Source: Rhodothermus bifroesti
GTDB taxonomy: Bacteria; Bacteroidota; Rhodothermia; Rhodothermales; Rhodothermaceae
Direction of reading: 5' to 3'
DNA length: 64,000 bases
Assembly (NCBI RefSeq): GCF_017908595.1
Contig: NZ_JAGKTL010000004.1
Location: 62,001-126,000, forward strand
Shown one piece after another: positions 42,253-51,659 of the stretch. Both the position numbers and the translations under genes were made by a program. Numbering within the stretch: the stretch's first letter is position 1; every line of letters begins with the position of its first letter. The notes under the pieces were generated by a model. It ran no database searches and was not told where the DNA came from. It was given only the letters and a program-made list of their open reading frames with translations.

Positions 42253-45200
42253 ATGCTGCACGTACGCTTTACCGGGACCATCGCGTTCGGACTACTTCTG
42301 GCGCTTCCATTGCGCAGCCAAACCTCCCCCCTTTGGCAACAGCAGGTACACTACCACATCGATGTCCACCTCGACACCAAGCGCCACCAGCTTCGCGGCA
42401 CAAGCCGCATTACCTATTTCAACCTGTCTCCAGATACCCTGCAGCACGTTTTTTTCCATCTTTACTTCAATGCCTTCCAGCCTCAGTCGATGATGGCCGA
42501 GCGCAACCGGCATTTGCCCGATCCAGACCGGCGCGTCGTGCCTAAAATCTGGCAGCTAACCCCTGAAACGCAGGGCTTCTATCACGTAACCCAGCTCAGC
42601 CAAGAAAATCAACCCTTACAGTTTTGGATTACCGACACCGTATTGAAAGCCCGCCTAGCCCGTCCTCTAGCCCCAGGCGACTCGACGGTCTTCGAAATGC
42701 ACTTTCTTGCACAAGTTCCGCTCCAAACGCGACGCAGTGGGCGGGACAACACTGAAGGCATCGCTTACTCTATGAGCCAGTGGTATCCCAAGCTTGCTGC
42801 CTACGACAGTCGCGGATGGCACCCGGATCCGTATATCGGTCGGGAATTTTACGGCCCCTTTGGCACCTTCGACGTGCGCATTACGCTTCCGGCCTGCTAC
42901 ACGGTTGGAGCAACCGGCGTGCTGGTCAACGCCCATGAAATTGGCCGCGGCTACGACGCCATCTCAACCCAAGCGTGGACGCGCTTTGATCCACGCGAAA
43001 CTGGCCTAAAATGCACCCCTGGGGACTCGCTCACTTGGCACTTTACAGCCGAAAATGTGCATGACTTCGCCTGGGCAGCCGACCCTGACTACATCCATGA
43101 AGCCTGGCACGACGATAGCCTAAACGTCACCTACCATTTGCTTTTTCAGCCCGACGTGGCCGAACGCTGGCGCCCAATGCGCCAATGGGTCCCTTGGCTC
43201 ATGCGCTACTACAGTCGCCGCATCGGCCCCTATCCTTACCCGCAATTTACCGTGGCCCAAGCTGGCGATGGCGGCATGGAATACCCCATGATCAATTTCA
43301 TCACAGGCCGCCGCAGCCCTTTTTCCCTCCTTAGCGTCACCGCTCACGAAGCTGCACACGAATGGTTTTACGGCGTTCTGGCCTCCAACGAAAACGCCTA
43401 TGCCTGGATGGACGAAGGCTTTACAAGCTTTATCACTACCCAAGCCATTGCCCACTTTGTAGGCCAAGAACCCAACCACCAGGAAGCTGCACTCAACGTA
43501 GTACGCTTGCAACAACTGGGAGTGTACGAACGCCTAAATACCCCTGCTGACTGGTTTGCTACAAACGTGGCCTATGGCATCGCAGCTTACGCAGGAGGCG
43601 AAATGCTCCTAGACCTGCTGGGCTACGTCATCTCGGATTCACTGCGCGATGCTTTTCTACAAGCCTACTATCAGGCCTATCGCTTCCGCCATCCCAATCC
43701 CTACGATGTCGAAAAGGTGGCAGAGCAACTTAGCGGCCTGCGCTTGGATTGGTTCTTTGAACAACTGCTCAACCGCACCTACACCTGCGACGATGCCATT
43801 ACAGCCTTGCGCCAAACCGCAACTCCCGAGGGCTGGCGCGTCGCGCTACACCTCAGGCGCCGCGGAACCTTGTTGCTGCCTGTCGATCTGCGACTAACCC
43901 TGGCTGATGGACAAACGCAATGGGTGCACGTCCCGCTAGACCTTATGCAGGGCGCTAAGCCAGTACCCAAAGACTGGATCGTAGCCCAACCCTGGCTTTG
44001 GACTTTCCCGCACTACACACTCGTACTGACGCTTCCGGCACGGGTCGTGCGCGCTGAGCTGGATCCGCTGATGCGCACGCCAGATCACAACCGCTTGAAC
44101 AACACTTGGCCGCTTCCACTTCGGTTTTCCTTCTTGCAGCCGCTCTCCTTCGACTGGTCGGCCTACCGGGCTTCTTGGCGCCCCCTGATCTCGTACGCCC
44201 ATGATTTTGGACCAGGCTTGGGCCTGCAGCTTCGCGGCCGTTATTTCTTTGATCGCCACGAAAGCCTATTCACCTTAAAGCTGTGGCCTACCGTGCTGCT
44301 CAGTAATGGGCAGCGGCCAAGTCGCCCCTGGGTGCAGGATCGTAAAGCCTGGTGGAGCGGACTCGACTATACGTTCCGCTACAGTGATCGGCTAACGCCT
44401 CAGGCGCGCTGGCACCTACAACTCGAAAAGCAGCTCGGCCTTCTAGAAAACCAGCTGGCGATCACCTATACCTTAGGTCGATGGGCTGCCTTAGGGCGCG
44501 ACTACGGCCAGCTGACCTTGCGTTTAACACATCAGTATAGCCCCTTAACCCGTGCTTTCTCCTTCGAAGGCGCGCCCGTATGGACTCCGGGCATGCACTT
44601 AATATGGACCCACCTCGGCTACACGTTTAGCCGCCCCGAAGGCTGGCTGCACGCACTGATCGAAACGGGCGAGGGCTCCAATGGCAGCGGTGGAACCCTA
44701 GGTGTCGTAGACCTTGGATGGCGTCCTATACGCAAGCGCCTACAGTTCACCCTGCACGGGCAGCTCGGCTGGGGCGATGGGCAATTGCCCCCAAGCCGGC
44801 TGTTTCGACTAGGCAGTGCGCCCGTTGAAGTGGCCTGGCGCCACGCCGGCTTTCGGAACATAGCCGCAGCGTTTGCCAACGCCCGAAAATCGATCCATTT
44901 GGTTCCTCTGGAAGCACCAGGACCCGTGGCCTACTGGCATTCCACAACGCGCGACCCGTTACGCATCAGTGGCAACGTGCTCCTGGCCGGCAACGTGATC
45001 CTTGGCTGGGCACCTTTTTTACAGGGCATTGGGCGGCCGCTGCGACTCGAAGGGTTTGGAAGCATCGGCCAAACATGGTTTACCGAACCCACGCTTGCCA
45101 GCCGGTATCCGTTCGCCTGGAATCGGTTTTTGGCTGATGCTGGCATCGGTGTGCATTACGCCTTTAGCGAACTGCCAGCCCTTAGTCGCTGGCGCGATCA

Positions 45201-45327
45201 GTCCGAAGTGCTGCGCGACGTGCAACTGCAGCTTCGCTTTCCACTGTGGGTCAGCCATCCGAAGCTCTTGGGGGAGCATCGTCCCCTTAGATGGCGCTGG
45301 ATGCTTGGGATCAGCGTTTCACGCTAA
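42253..45327 (+). CDS. M1-family metallopeptidase with long C-terminal beta-barrel-like region
   Basis: A signal peptide (residues 1-23) is followed by an M1 aminopeptidase fold: N-terminal beta domain, exopeptidase-type motif GGMEYP near residue 341, and the zinc site HEAAH (His365, Glu366, His369) with the third ligand Glu388 exactly 18 residues on. About 400 residues remain after residue 616, much longer than a usual M1 C-terminus. They alternate polar and aromatic residues in many short strands (GLGLQLRGRYFFDRHESLFT, YGQLTLRLTHQYSP, DVQLQLRFPLWV, RWRWMLGISVSR), like an outer-membrane barrel. The catalytic part would then sit in the periplasm or on the cell surface. Confidence 0.9.
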   Translation: MLHVRFTGTIAFGLLLALPLRSQTSPLWQQQVHYHIDVHLDTKRHQLRGTSRITYFNLSPDTLQHVFFHLYFNAFQPQSMMAERNRHLPDPDRRVVPKIWQLTPETQGFYHVTQLSQENQPLQFWITDTVLKARLARPLAPGDSTVFEMHFLAQVPLQTRRSGRDNTEGIAYSMSQWYPKLAAYDSRGWHPDPYIGREFYGPFGTFDVRITLPACYTVGATGVLVNAHEIGRGYDAISTQAWTRFDPRETGLKCTPGDSLTWHFTAENVHDFAWAADPDYIHEAWHDDSLNVTYHLLFQPDVAERWRPMRQWVPWLMRYYSRRIGPYPYPQFTVAQAGDGGMEYPMINFITGRRSPFSLLSVTAHEAAHEWFYGVLASNENAYAWMDEGFTSFITTQAIAHFVGQEPNHQEAALNVVRLQQLGVYERLNTPADWFATNVAYGIAAYAGGEMLLDLLGYVISDSLRDAFLQAYYQAYRFRHPNPYDVEKVAEQLSGLRLDWFFEQLLNRTYTCDDAITALRQTATPEGWRVALHLRRRGTLLLPVDLRLTLADGQTQWVHVPLDLMQGAKPVPKDWIVAQPWLWTFPHYTLVLTLPARVVRAELDPLMRTPDHNRLNNTWPLPLRFSFLQPLSFDWSAYRASWRPLISYAHDFGPGLGLQLRGRYFFDRHESLFTLKLWPTVLLSNGQRPSRPWVQDRKAWWSGLDYTFRYSDRLTPQARWHLQLEKQLGLLENQLAITYTLGRWAALGRDYGQLTLRLTHQYSPLTRAFSFEGAPVWTPGMHLIWTHLGYTFSRPEGWLHALIETGEGSNGSGGTLGVVDLGWRPIRKRLQFTLHGQLGWGDGQLPPSRLFRLGSAPVEVAWRHAGFRNIAAAFANARKSIHLVPLEAPGPVAYWHSTTRDPLRISGNVLLAGNVILGWAPFLQGIGRPLRLEGFGSIGQTWFTEPTLASRYPFAWNRFLADAGIGVHYAFSELPALSRWRDQSEVLRDVQLQLRFPLWVSHPKLLGEHRPLRWRWMLGISVSR

Positions 45328-45333
45328 ACAGCC

Positions 45334-47229
45334 TCAGATCTGAAAGGCAACAGTGGCCATCATCTCCTCCACGGTAGTTTCGCCCAAAAGCACCACTTCA
45401 CGGGCAGCCTCTTGGAGGGTCTGCATACCTTCCCTAATGGCCTGCGCGCGCAGCGCGTCTTCGTCGATCACCCCCTGGGCCTCGACAATCATGTGGCGAA
45501 TCGTCCGGGAAAACCAGAGCGTCTCCGTAATGGCCCGACGGCCTTTGTAGCCTACGCCTTTACACACGGGGCAACGCGCGTTCTGCGCCGCCTTGTAAAA
45601 CGTCGTGTGCGCGATCTCTTCTTCAGTAAAGCCCAATCGCATCAGCAACACAGGGTCTGGGTCTGGATCAGGCACCCGGCATTTAGGACAGACTTTTCGG
45701 ATCAGGCGCTGGGCTACCACCAGATTGATCGCATAGGCAATCAAAAACGGCTCAATCCCCATCTTGTAAAGCCGGCTCACCGCACTGGGCGCATCGTTGG
45801 TGTGCAACGTCGAAAACGTCAAATGCCCTGTGTTGGCCAGCTTGATGGCCAGCTCCGCCGTCTGCCGGTCGCGCATCTCACCCACCATCACAATGTCTGG
45901 GTCGTGCCGCAATATTGCCCGCAGGGCATCCTCAAGCCCCAGCTTGTGGTTGAGCTTGATCTGCCGCACCCCAGGAATGATGTACTCCACCGGATCTTCT
46001 ACCGTAAGAACGTTTTTACGCGGGCTGACGACCTGGTGGAGGGCGGCGTAGAGCGTGGTGCTCTTGCCGCTACCGGTGGGCCCCGTGACGATCACCATAC
46101 CGTAAGGCTGACGGATAGCCCATTCAAACCGCTCCAGTGCACGTTCCGATAGCCCAAGCAGGCGCAGGTCTTTGATGACCTTGCGGTCGTCAAGCACGCG
46201 AATGACAATCGACTCAGCGCGTATGTCGTAGCTAGCCGTTGCGATAGGCAATACCGAGACCCGGAAGCGAATCAGGTGGTCGTCAATTCGGCGCTGGATA
46301 AAGCCATCCTGCGCCTTATCCCGCTCGAAGCGATCTACCCCACCCGACTGGTCTTTGACAACAGCCAGAAACGCTTCGGGATGCACTTTGTCTTCGACGT
46401 GCCAGCAATTCAGCTCACCGTCGATGCGAAAGTGGATTTCAACCTTGCGTTCGTGGTTGGGGAAGATGTGGATGTCGGAGGCGCCTTGGCGGACAGCTTC
46501 CACCAGCGTGGCCTCGAAGAGGTTGATCAGCTTGGAGCGGTTGATCTCGGCCTCGAGGGCCTCTTCGTCGATCAGCTCGGTTTCGGTGTCGTAGCTGGTG
46601 CCTAGGTCAAAGGCAGCTTCTTCACGCACGCGCTCCAGGTATTCGTTGCTGCGCACAAAGGCTTCTTGAAAAAGCTGCTCGATAACGCTGCAAGGCGCAT
46701 AGCACAGCTCAAAACGGTGCAGCCCCAGTTGCCCTAAGCGTCGGTGCAAATCAGAGCGCGTTGGGTCGTGCGTGGCCAAAATCCAGCGTGGATATTCCAG
46801 CTTGGGATCTACATCTTGACCGATAGGCAACACCCGTTCGCGTGCCAACCATTCCCATTGTTCTTGAGAGAAACGCGACTTTATGCTTTTCAAGAACTCG
46901 AGCACTTCCCCACGCTGCACCCGGGCCATGCGAAAGCCGTACACCTCTGCAGCCGTAGCATAAACAACCTCAGGGTTGACGCCCTCAAGCTCAGCGAGCA
47001 CGCGCCATAAGGGCTTAGGTTGACTGTCCTTGGATTTGCGCCAGCGCTCCCATGCCTCGCGGACCTGCTCTTCGCGGACCAGCTCCTGAAACAGGAGCAT
47101 AATCACCACAGGATCTGAAAGGTTCAGGATCGAAAACGTTTCTGCTTCCGACGCGTTGTCGGCAGCAACCGCTGTTATCGAAGGGGCCACAAAGGGGAGC
47201 TTAAAAGAAGGGGATTGCGGCTCGGGCAT
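45334..47229 (-). CDS. pilB: Type IV pilus / type II secretion assembly ATPase (PilB/GspE family)
   Basis: A hexameric ATPase that powers pilus extension or type II secretion. The N-terminal MshE/GspE-N region covers residues 1-200; the core has Walker A GPTGSGKSTTLYAAL, the Asp box VLTVEDPVEYIIPG, Walker B DPDIVMVGEMRD and the His box TGHLTFSTLHTNDA. A four-cysteine zinc site (CPKC, CPVC) lies near residues 520-560, as in PilB/GspE. The ATG at 47229 is preferred over a GTG at 47235. No other pilus gene is nearby. Confidence 0.92.
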   Translation of the reverse strand: MPEPQSPSFKLPFVAPSITAVAADNASEAETFSILNLSDPVVIMLLFQELVREEQVREAWERWRKSKDSQPKPLWRVLAELEGVNPEVVYATAAEVYGFRMARVQRGEVLEFLKSIKSRFSQEQWEWLARERVLPIGQDVDPKLEYPRWILATHDPTRSDLHRRLGQLGLHRFELCYAPCSVIEQLFQEAFVRSNEYLERVREEAAFDLGTSYDTETELIDEEALEAEINRSKLINLFEATLVEAVRQGASDIHIFPNHERKVEIHFRIDGELNCWHVEDKVHPEAFLAVVKDQSGGVDRFERDKAQDGFIQRRIDDHLIRFRVSVLPIATASYDIRAESIVIRVLDDRKVIKDLRLLGLSERALERFEWAIRQPYGMVIVTGPTGSGKSTTLYAALHQVVSPRKNVLTVEDPVEYIIPGVRQIKLNHKLGLEDALRAILRHDPDIVMVGEMRDRQTAELAIKLANTGHLTFSTLHTNDAPSAVSRLYKMGIEPFLIAYAINLVVAQRLIRKVCPKCRVPDPDPDPVLLMRLGFTEEEIAHTTFYKAAQNARCPVCKGVGYKGRRAITETLWFSRTIRHMIVEAQGVIDEDALRAQAIREGMQTLQEAAREVVLLGETTVEEMMATVAFQI

Positions 47230-47344
47230 ATGCACTCAACTCTACTGGCTGTAGCCTTCCTAGAAGGAATCGGCTTTTTCGCGTTTTTCTAAACTCCTTA
47301 CTGCTCACCTAACGCGAAGAAGAGGCGGAGCGTTGAGGAGCATT

Positions 47345-48112
47345 TTACTCGGCATAAATCATTTTACGTGTCATGCCACCGTCGACGATGAAGGTTTGTC
47401 CGGTGATGAATCCGGCCTCATCAGAAAGTAAAAACGCCACCAGCGCTGCCACGTCTTCCGGTTTTCCCACCCTACCTACAGGGTGCTGCGCATGATCGAT
47501 GGGACGCAGCGGATCGCTTTGACGACGGCTTCGCTTCTGCCAAGCGCGCACATCGATCCAGCCGGGGGCCACGGCATTAACGCGCACTTCTGGTCCTAAG
47601 CTGATGGCCATGGCGTGCGTTAGGGCCACTACGCCTCCTTTGGAGGCAGCATAAGCTTCCGTATGCGGCTCTGACTGAAATGCCCGTGTGGAAGCGATAT
47701 TGACAATAGCGCCCTTGGTACGCCGCAAATGGGGCACAGCAGCCCGCGCGCATAAAAAACACCCCGTCAGGTTCACATCAAGTATGCGCTGCCATGCTGC
47801 AAGCGGCAGTGTTTCAAGGGGACTTTGGTAAGGGTGCGCAATTCCCGCATTGTTGACCAGGGCATCCAACCGACCAAAAGCAGCTACAACTTCGGCCACT
47901 GTTTGATTGACCTCTGTTTCTTGACTTACGTCTCCGGTAAAGACGCGGATTTTTCCTGTAGTACCGAGTGCTTCCTGGAGCTCGGCATTGGCTTCGACAT
48001 CCAGATCCAGGCTAGCTACATACCAGCCGTCATGCAACAGGCGCTCGACAATAGCCCTTCCAATACCTTGGGCCCCACCCGTAACCAGAGCTACGCGTTT
48101 TGCTTCAGTCAT
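47345..48112 (-). CDS. Short-chain dehydrogenase/reductase
   Basis: A 255-residue classical SDR: cofactor motif [11 protein letters not shown], an acidic residue after strand 2 (SLDLD) suggesting NAD preference, NNAG, catalytic Ser in [15 protein letters not shown] (Tyr-x3-Lys) and a C-terminal [11 protein letters not shown]. The substrate is unknown; glucose or sugar-alcohol dehydrogenase-like members look similar. It is divergent from the thioesterase gene (79 bp gap). Confidence 0.88.
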   Translation of the reverse strand: MTEAKRVALVTGGAQGIGRAIVERLLHDGWYVASLDLDVEANAELQEALGTTGKIRVFTGDVSQETEVNQTVAEVVAAFGRLDALVNNAGIAHPYQSPLETLPLAAWQRILDVNLTGCFLCARAAVPHLRRTKGAIVNIASTRAFQSEPHTEAYAASKGGVVALTHAMAISLGPEVRVNAVAPGWIDVRAWQKRSRRQSDPLRPIDHAQHPVGRVGKPEDVAALVAFLLSDEAGFITGQTFIVDGGMTRKMIYAE

Positions 48113-48191
48113 AGGTTCACGTGTTTTTGGTTTATGGAAAGCATGCGGCAGGTTACCTTATGGAAGCGGGTAAACGACAAGGAATCTGTCG

Positions 48192-48938
48192 ATGGAAGCA
48201 GCGCTTGTATGGAACGAGTCGTTTCGGGTACGTTCGTTTGAAGTAGCACCTGACGGTCGTCTTACGCTGCCTTTTTTGTTTGGCTATTTGCAAGAGGCTG
48301 CCAGTAACCACGCCAAGGCCTTAGGGGTTGCATTCATTGAAATCGAAGGGCGTGCAGTTTTTTGGATGCTCCACCACATAGACGTTCGCATCTACCAGCG
48401 TCCTGCCTGGGCCGAGACAGTTACCGTAGCGAGCTGGCCTTGTGGGCATCAAGGGCTAAAAGCTTTTCGGGCTTTTGCGCTGCGCGATGCAGAGCAGCAT
48501 CTGTTAAGCGAAGCCATTTCTGCGTGGCTACTGGTCGACCCCAAGCGCCGTCGGCCTGTACGCTTGCCCGAAGCCGTACTTCAGCTGCGTCCTACAGGCT
48601 TACCCTCTGATGCGGCCACAACCGTCTTGCCCGACATGCCGCCTACACCTCCTTGGGAAGCAACCTTCGGCGTAAGCTATAGCGACTTGGACCTCAACGC
48701 ACACGCCAACAACACCCGGTACGTGGCCTGGTTGCTCAATGCCCTACCTACAGCTTACCCGGAACAAGCGCTGCGCCGGATCCAACTTACATTCCGAAGC
48801 GAAGCCTACTTGGGGGATCAGGTCATGGTCCAAAGCTGGCCTCTGAGCGATGGCTCTCTTCGCCACAGCTTTCGGCGACTCAACGACGGACGCCTTCTGG
48901 CCGAAGGCCGTACCGAATGGTCACGCTTAGATCAGTGA
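48192..48938 (+). CDS. Acyl-ACP thioesterase (FatA/hotdog family)
   Basis: A 248-residue protein with two hotdog domains of the bacterial acyl-ACP thioesterase type: FLFGYLQEAASNHAKALG, FWMLHHIDVRIYQRPAWAET, and DLDLNAHANNTRYVAWLLNA with the conserved Asp-Asn-His set. It releases fatty acids from acyl carrier protein. It overlaps the convergent SDR by 12 bp. Chain-length preference is not visible. Confidence 0.88.
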   Translation: MEAALVWNESFRVRSFEVAPDGRLTLPFLFGYLQEAASNHAKALGVAFIEIEGRAVFWMLHHIDVRIYQRPAWAETVTVASWPCGHQGLKAFRAFALRDAEQHLLSEAISAWLLVDPKRRRPVRLPEAVLQLRPTGLPSDAATTVLPDMPPTPPWEATFGVSYSDLDLNAHANNTRYVAWLLNALPTAYPEQALRRIQLTFRSEAYLGDQVMVQSWPLSDGSLRHSFRRLNDGRLLAEGRTEWSRLDQ

Positions 48939-49703
48939 GCGGGACTGCCCGCCATCTACGTTTAGGCAGGCTCCCGTAATCAGACTGGCTCGTTCCGAAA
49001 CGAGAAACGTCACTACGTCGGCCACTTCTTCGACCGTGCCAAAGCGTCCCATGGGTAGGTGTTGTGCAATAAAATGCCGCATACCCTCTGGATCCTCCTG
49101 CATGCGACGGTCCCAGCTTCCCCCTGGGAAGCGAATGGAGCCTGGCGCTACGGTATTGACCCGTATGTTATAGGGTGCTAGCTCCAGCGCTAGAATTTTG
49201 GCTGCGCTGATTAAAGCCGACTTTGTAGCATTATAGATAGAAAGCCCCGCTCCCCCAGCCTCGCGCCCAAAAATAGAAGCAATAAAAACTATGGCCCCAC
49301 CCCCTTGTCGTTTCATTACGGGAATGACCGCTCGGGCGCACCTCAGGTGTGCCCGCAGGTTCAGTTCGATCAAATCTGACCAGTCCGTTTCGGTGGTCTC
49401 TTCAAACAACCCACGCCGGTTACCCCCGGCATTGCCAACCAGAATATCCACGCGACCAAAGCGCGCCAGCGCAGCAGCTACCAGTTGGTCTCCAGCCTCG
49501 GGGTGGGTGACGTCCAAAACCAGTGCTTCGACCTCAGCACCCTGATCTTGCAAAGCTTGCGTTGTAGCTTGCAAAGCCTCGGCCCCACGCGCACACAATA
49601 CCAATCGGCATCCCTCAGCCGCCAGGCTACGTGCAATTCCTTGACCGATTCCACGGCTGGCTCCAGTCACAATCGCCACTTTCCCTTGAAGTTTAAGATC
49701 CAT
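48927..49703 (-). CDS. Short-chain dehydrogenase/reductase, 3-oxoacyl-ACP reductase-like
   Basis: A 258-residue SDR: TGASRGIGQGIARSLAAEG, VGNAGGN, catalytic Ser in FIASIFGREAG and YNATK (Tyr-x3-Lys), ending ITGACLNVDGGQS. The residues after strand 2 (CARG) fit NADPH binding, and the general pattern resembles FabG-like reductases. Adjacency to an acyl-ACP thioesterase suggests a lipid role, but this is context only. It is divergent from xseB with 59 bp between starts. Confidence 0.87.
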   Translation of the reverse strand: MDLKLQGKVAIVTGASRGIGQGIARSLAAEGCRLVLCARGAEALQATTQALQDQGAEVEALVLDVTHPEAGDQLVAAALARFGRVDILVGNAGGNRRGLFEETTETDWSDLIELNLRAHLRCARAVIPVMKRQGGGAIVFIASIFGREAGGAGLSIYNATKSALISAAKILALELAPYNIRVNTVAPGSIRFPGGSWDRRMQEDPEGMRHFIAQHLPMGRFGTVEEVADVVTFLVSERASLITGACLNVDGGQSRSLI

Positions 49704-49762
49704 TCCAACACCACATTTTTTATTTTCCCAACTGAAGAAAAAAATCTAACCCCTGAGGATCA

Positions 49763-49975
49763 ATGGCTGAGGCAACAAACCTTTCCTTTGAAGCAGCATT
49801 AGAACGCCTGGAAGAAATCGTCCGCCTCCTCGAAAATGGTCAACTAGCGCTGGAGGACTCTATTTCGGCCTATGAAGAAGGCATGCGCTTAGCACGTTAT
49901 TGTTTGACCCAACTTCGAGCAGCCGAGCTCCGTATTCAGGAGCTTTCCGTCGATGGCAAAGACGTTCTAGAATAA
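49763..49975 (+). CDS. xseB: Exodeoxyribonuclease VII small subunit
   Basis: XseB joins several copies per XseA to form exonuclease VII. The 70 residues match the family: LSFEAALERLEEIVRLLENG, QLALEDSISAYEEGMRLARY and CLTQLRAAELRIQEL. The large subunit gene is not in the window. The next gene starts 13 bp further. Confidence 0.94.
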   Translation: MAEATNLSFEAALERLEEIVRLLENGQLALEDSISAYEEGMRLARYCLTQLRAAELRIQELSVDGKDVLE

Positions 49976-49988
49976 TTTATCTGAGGTC

Positions 49989-50492
49989 ATGATGTGGTTT
50001 TCAGAACTACCCGACGAAGCCCGCTTGTGGATTTACGCTGCTCACCGCACGCTCTCTCAAGCAGAATCGCAGATGCTTTTAGCACAACTCGGGCCTTTTT
50101 TGAAGGCCTGGCAAGCACATGGGCTGCCCGTACGTGGTCAAGCCGACGTTTTGCACCAGCGCTTTTTACTGCTGGCAGGCCACGTAGCAGAAGGGGAAAT
50201 CTCTGGCTGCAGTATCGACGCCTCAGCGCGCGCGGTTCATGCCGCAGGAGAAGCCTTGGGGATTCAGTGGCTTTCGCCACTTTGGGTCTTTTACCGTGAC
50301 CCTTCTGGGCAAGTTGTGCACACCTCTCGAGGCCAGTTCCGCCAGCGCATTGCTGCAGGAAAGGTAACCCCGGAAACGCCTGTCTTTGATTTATCCCTGA
50401 CCACCTTAGGCGCTCTTCGGCAACATGGCTTTGAAAAGCCTGCAGCGCAAAGCTGGGTTGCCCGATGGTTTACCTTGAAGCCCCCGGCCTAA
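49989..50492 (+). CDS. Conserved Bacteroidota-type protein of unknown function, 167 aa
   Basis: A soluble protein with a conserved pattern: ARLWIYAAHRTLSQAE, a long helix ending FLKAWQAHGLPV, the motif GEISGCSIDASARAVH, and a C-terminal domain (PLWVFYRDPSGQV, then ITAGKV-like KVTPETPVFDL). I recall homologues in Bacteroidota that were sometimes misannotated as ABC transporter ATPases, but no P-loop is visible. The SGCSID cysteine is the most striking conserved residue. It is probably co-transcribed with xseB; function is unknown. Confidence 0.8.
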   Translation: MMWFSELPDEARLWIYAAHRTLSQAESQMLLAQLGPFLKAWQAHGLPVRGQADVLHQRFLLLAGHVAEGEISGCSIDASARAVHAAGEALGIQWLSPLWVFYRDPSGQVVHTSRGQFRQRIAAGKVTPETPVFDLSLTTLGALRQHGFEKPAAQSWVARWFTLKPPA

Positions 50493-50629
50493 CATTGACG
50501 CTCGCGCCAAGCGCGGCATACCCTTTGTTGCTAAAGGGTTACCCTTTGAGCTCTGGATAACGGAAACCCCGGAAGCGCATGCATCGTCGGAAGTCTTCAC
50601 AGAGGTACGAACCAACAGCATCAAGCACA

Positions 50630-51607
50630 ATGCGGCCTGTTATTCTGCTGGGAATTTTACTGATAGGAAGCATAACACTGCCCTTGCAAGCGCAGGACTA
50701 CATTAGCCAGACCGCTTTGGAGGACATTCTGAATAACCAAAACGATGATCTTGATGCTATCCCCGAGGTACACTATCGGTACTATGTCCTGCATCACAGT
50801 TCAGGGAATAACGTCCTGGCGCGCAATACGCTTTACAAAGAGCTTGGTGATGGGGACTTAGAACTAGGGCAAAAGCGTGCTCGTCTGGTTGAGCTGCTCA
50901 ATCGCGTGCTGATTCGCAACCTCAATATTGGCGATACACTGGTCATCCCTAGCCGATTCGATCTGGATTTCCGGGCCTACTCACCTTTTCCGCGGTACTA
51001 TCCAGGGGGACGAGATTTTGATAAGCTGTTCATTATGGACAAAACCGTACAGGCCTTTGCGGCTTACGAATACGGAAAACTGGTGCGCTGGGGCGTTATC
51101 AACACGGGGTCTCCAGAAAACCCTACGCCTAACGGCCGCTTCAACTTCAACTGGAAGGAAGAGTACCGCATCTCTTCGCTAAGCCCACCAGGCGAGCCGT
51201 GGGAGATGTACTGGGTCTTCAACTTTCATGATGCACGGGGCATTCACGTCCATCAATATCCAATGCCCACCGGTGGACCTACCAGTCGTGGATGTGTGCG
51301 CTTAATTGATGCAGATGCCAAGTGGGTATTTTTCTGGGCAGATCCCTGGAAGACAACGGCTGGAGGCACTGGTGTGGGTTCACGGAATGGCCGAATCCTC
51401 AAGCAGGGAACTACCGTGCTGGTCATTGGAGAAGATCCTGTAGGCAGACCTCGGCCTTTCCTCTTTAAGAAGCAATACCCGGTGTTAAAGCTTGTGGAGT
51501 TGCCTGCGCATCCTTACGACGTACCTCCAGGAACGCCCCAGCAGGAATACTTTGACCGTCTTCGGGCAGCTGCAGCGCAGGTTTCTCCTAGCTCATCGCG
51601 GCGTTAA
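50630..51607 (+). CDS. L,D-transpeptidase (YkuD domain)
   Basis: A signal peptide (MRPVILLGILLIGSITLPLQ, cleaved after AQA) supports the ATG at 50630; a longer in-frame start at 50579 would hide it. Residues 140-265 form a YkuD domain with the catalytic site HVHQYPMPTGGPTSRGCVRL, His and Cys in place. Such enzymes make 3-3 cross-links in peptidoglycan or attach lipoproteins to it. The N-terminal 120 residues are mixed helical and resemble no domain I can name. Confidence 0.9.
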   Translation: MRPVILLGILLIGSITLPLQAQDYISQTALEDILNNQNDDLDAIPEVHYRYYVLHHSSGNNVLARNTLYKELGDGDLELGQKRARLVELLNRVLIRNLNIGDTLVIPSRFDLDFRAYSPFPRYYPGGRDFDKLFIMDKTVQAFAAYEYGKLVRWGVINTGSPENPTPNGRFNFNWKEEYRISSLSPPGEPWEMYWVFNFHDARGIHVHQYPMPTGGPTSRGCVRLIDADAKWVFFWADPWKTTAGGTGVGSRNGRILKQGTTVLVIGEDPVGRPRPFLFKKQYPVLKLVELPAHPYDVPPGTPQQEYFDRLRAAAAQVSPSSSRR

Positions 51608-51659
51608 GAAGCTGCGCGTTTGAGACGAAGGCGGGGCAGTGCTGGGCCTGGTTGCCTAA

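Noticed and set aside
45412-46152. 246-codon plus-strand frame inside pilB
   Set aside because: Antisense to conserved Walker and zinc motifs of the PilB gene; no independent evidence.
50545-50600. Repeated TACCCTTTG and short ACCCTTT/AAAGGGT stem before the L,D-transpeptidase gene
   Set aside because: A 7-bp stem without a U-run and a single short repeat is too weak to call a terminator or operator.
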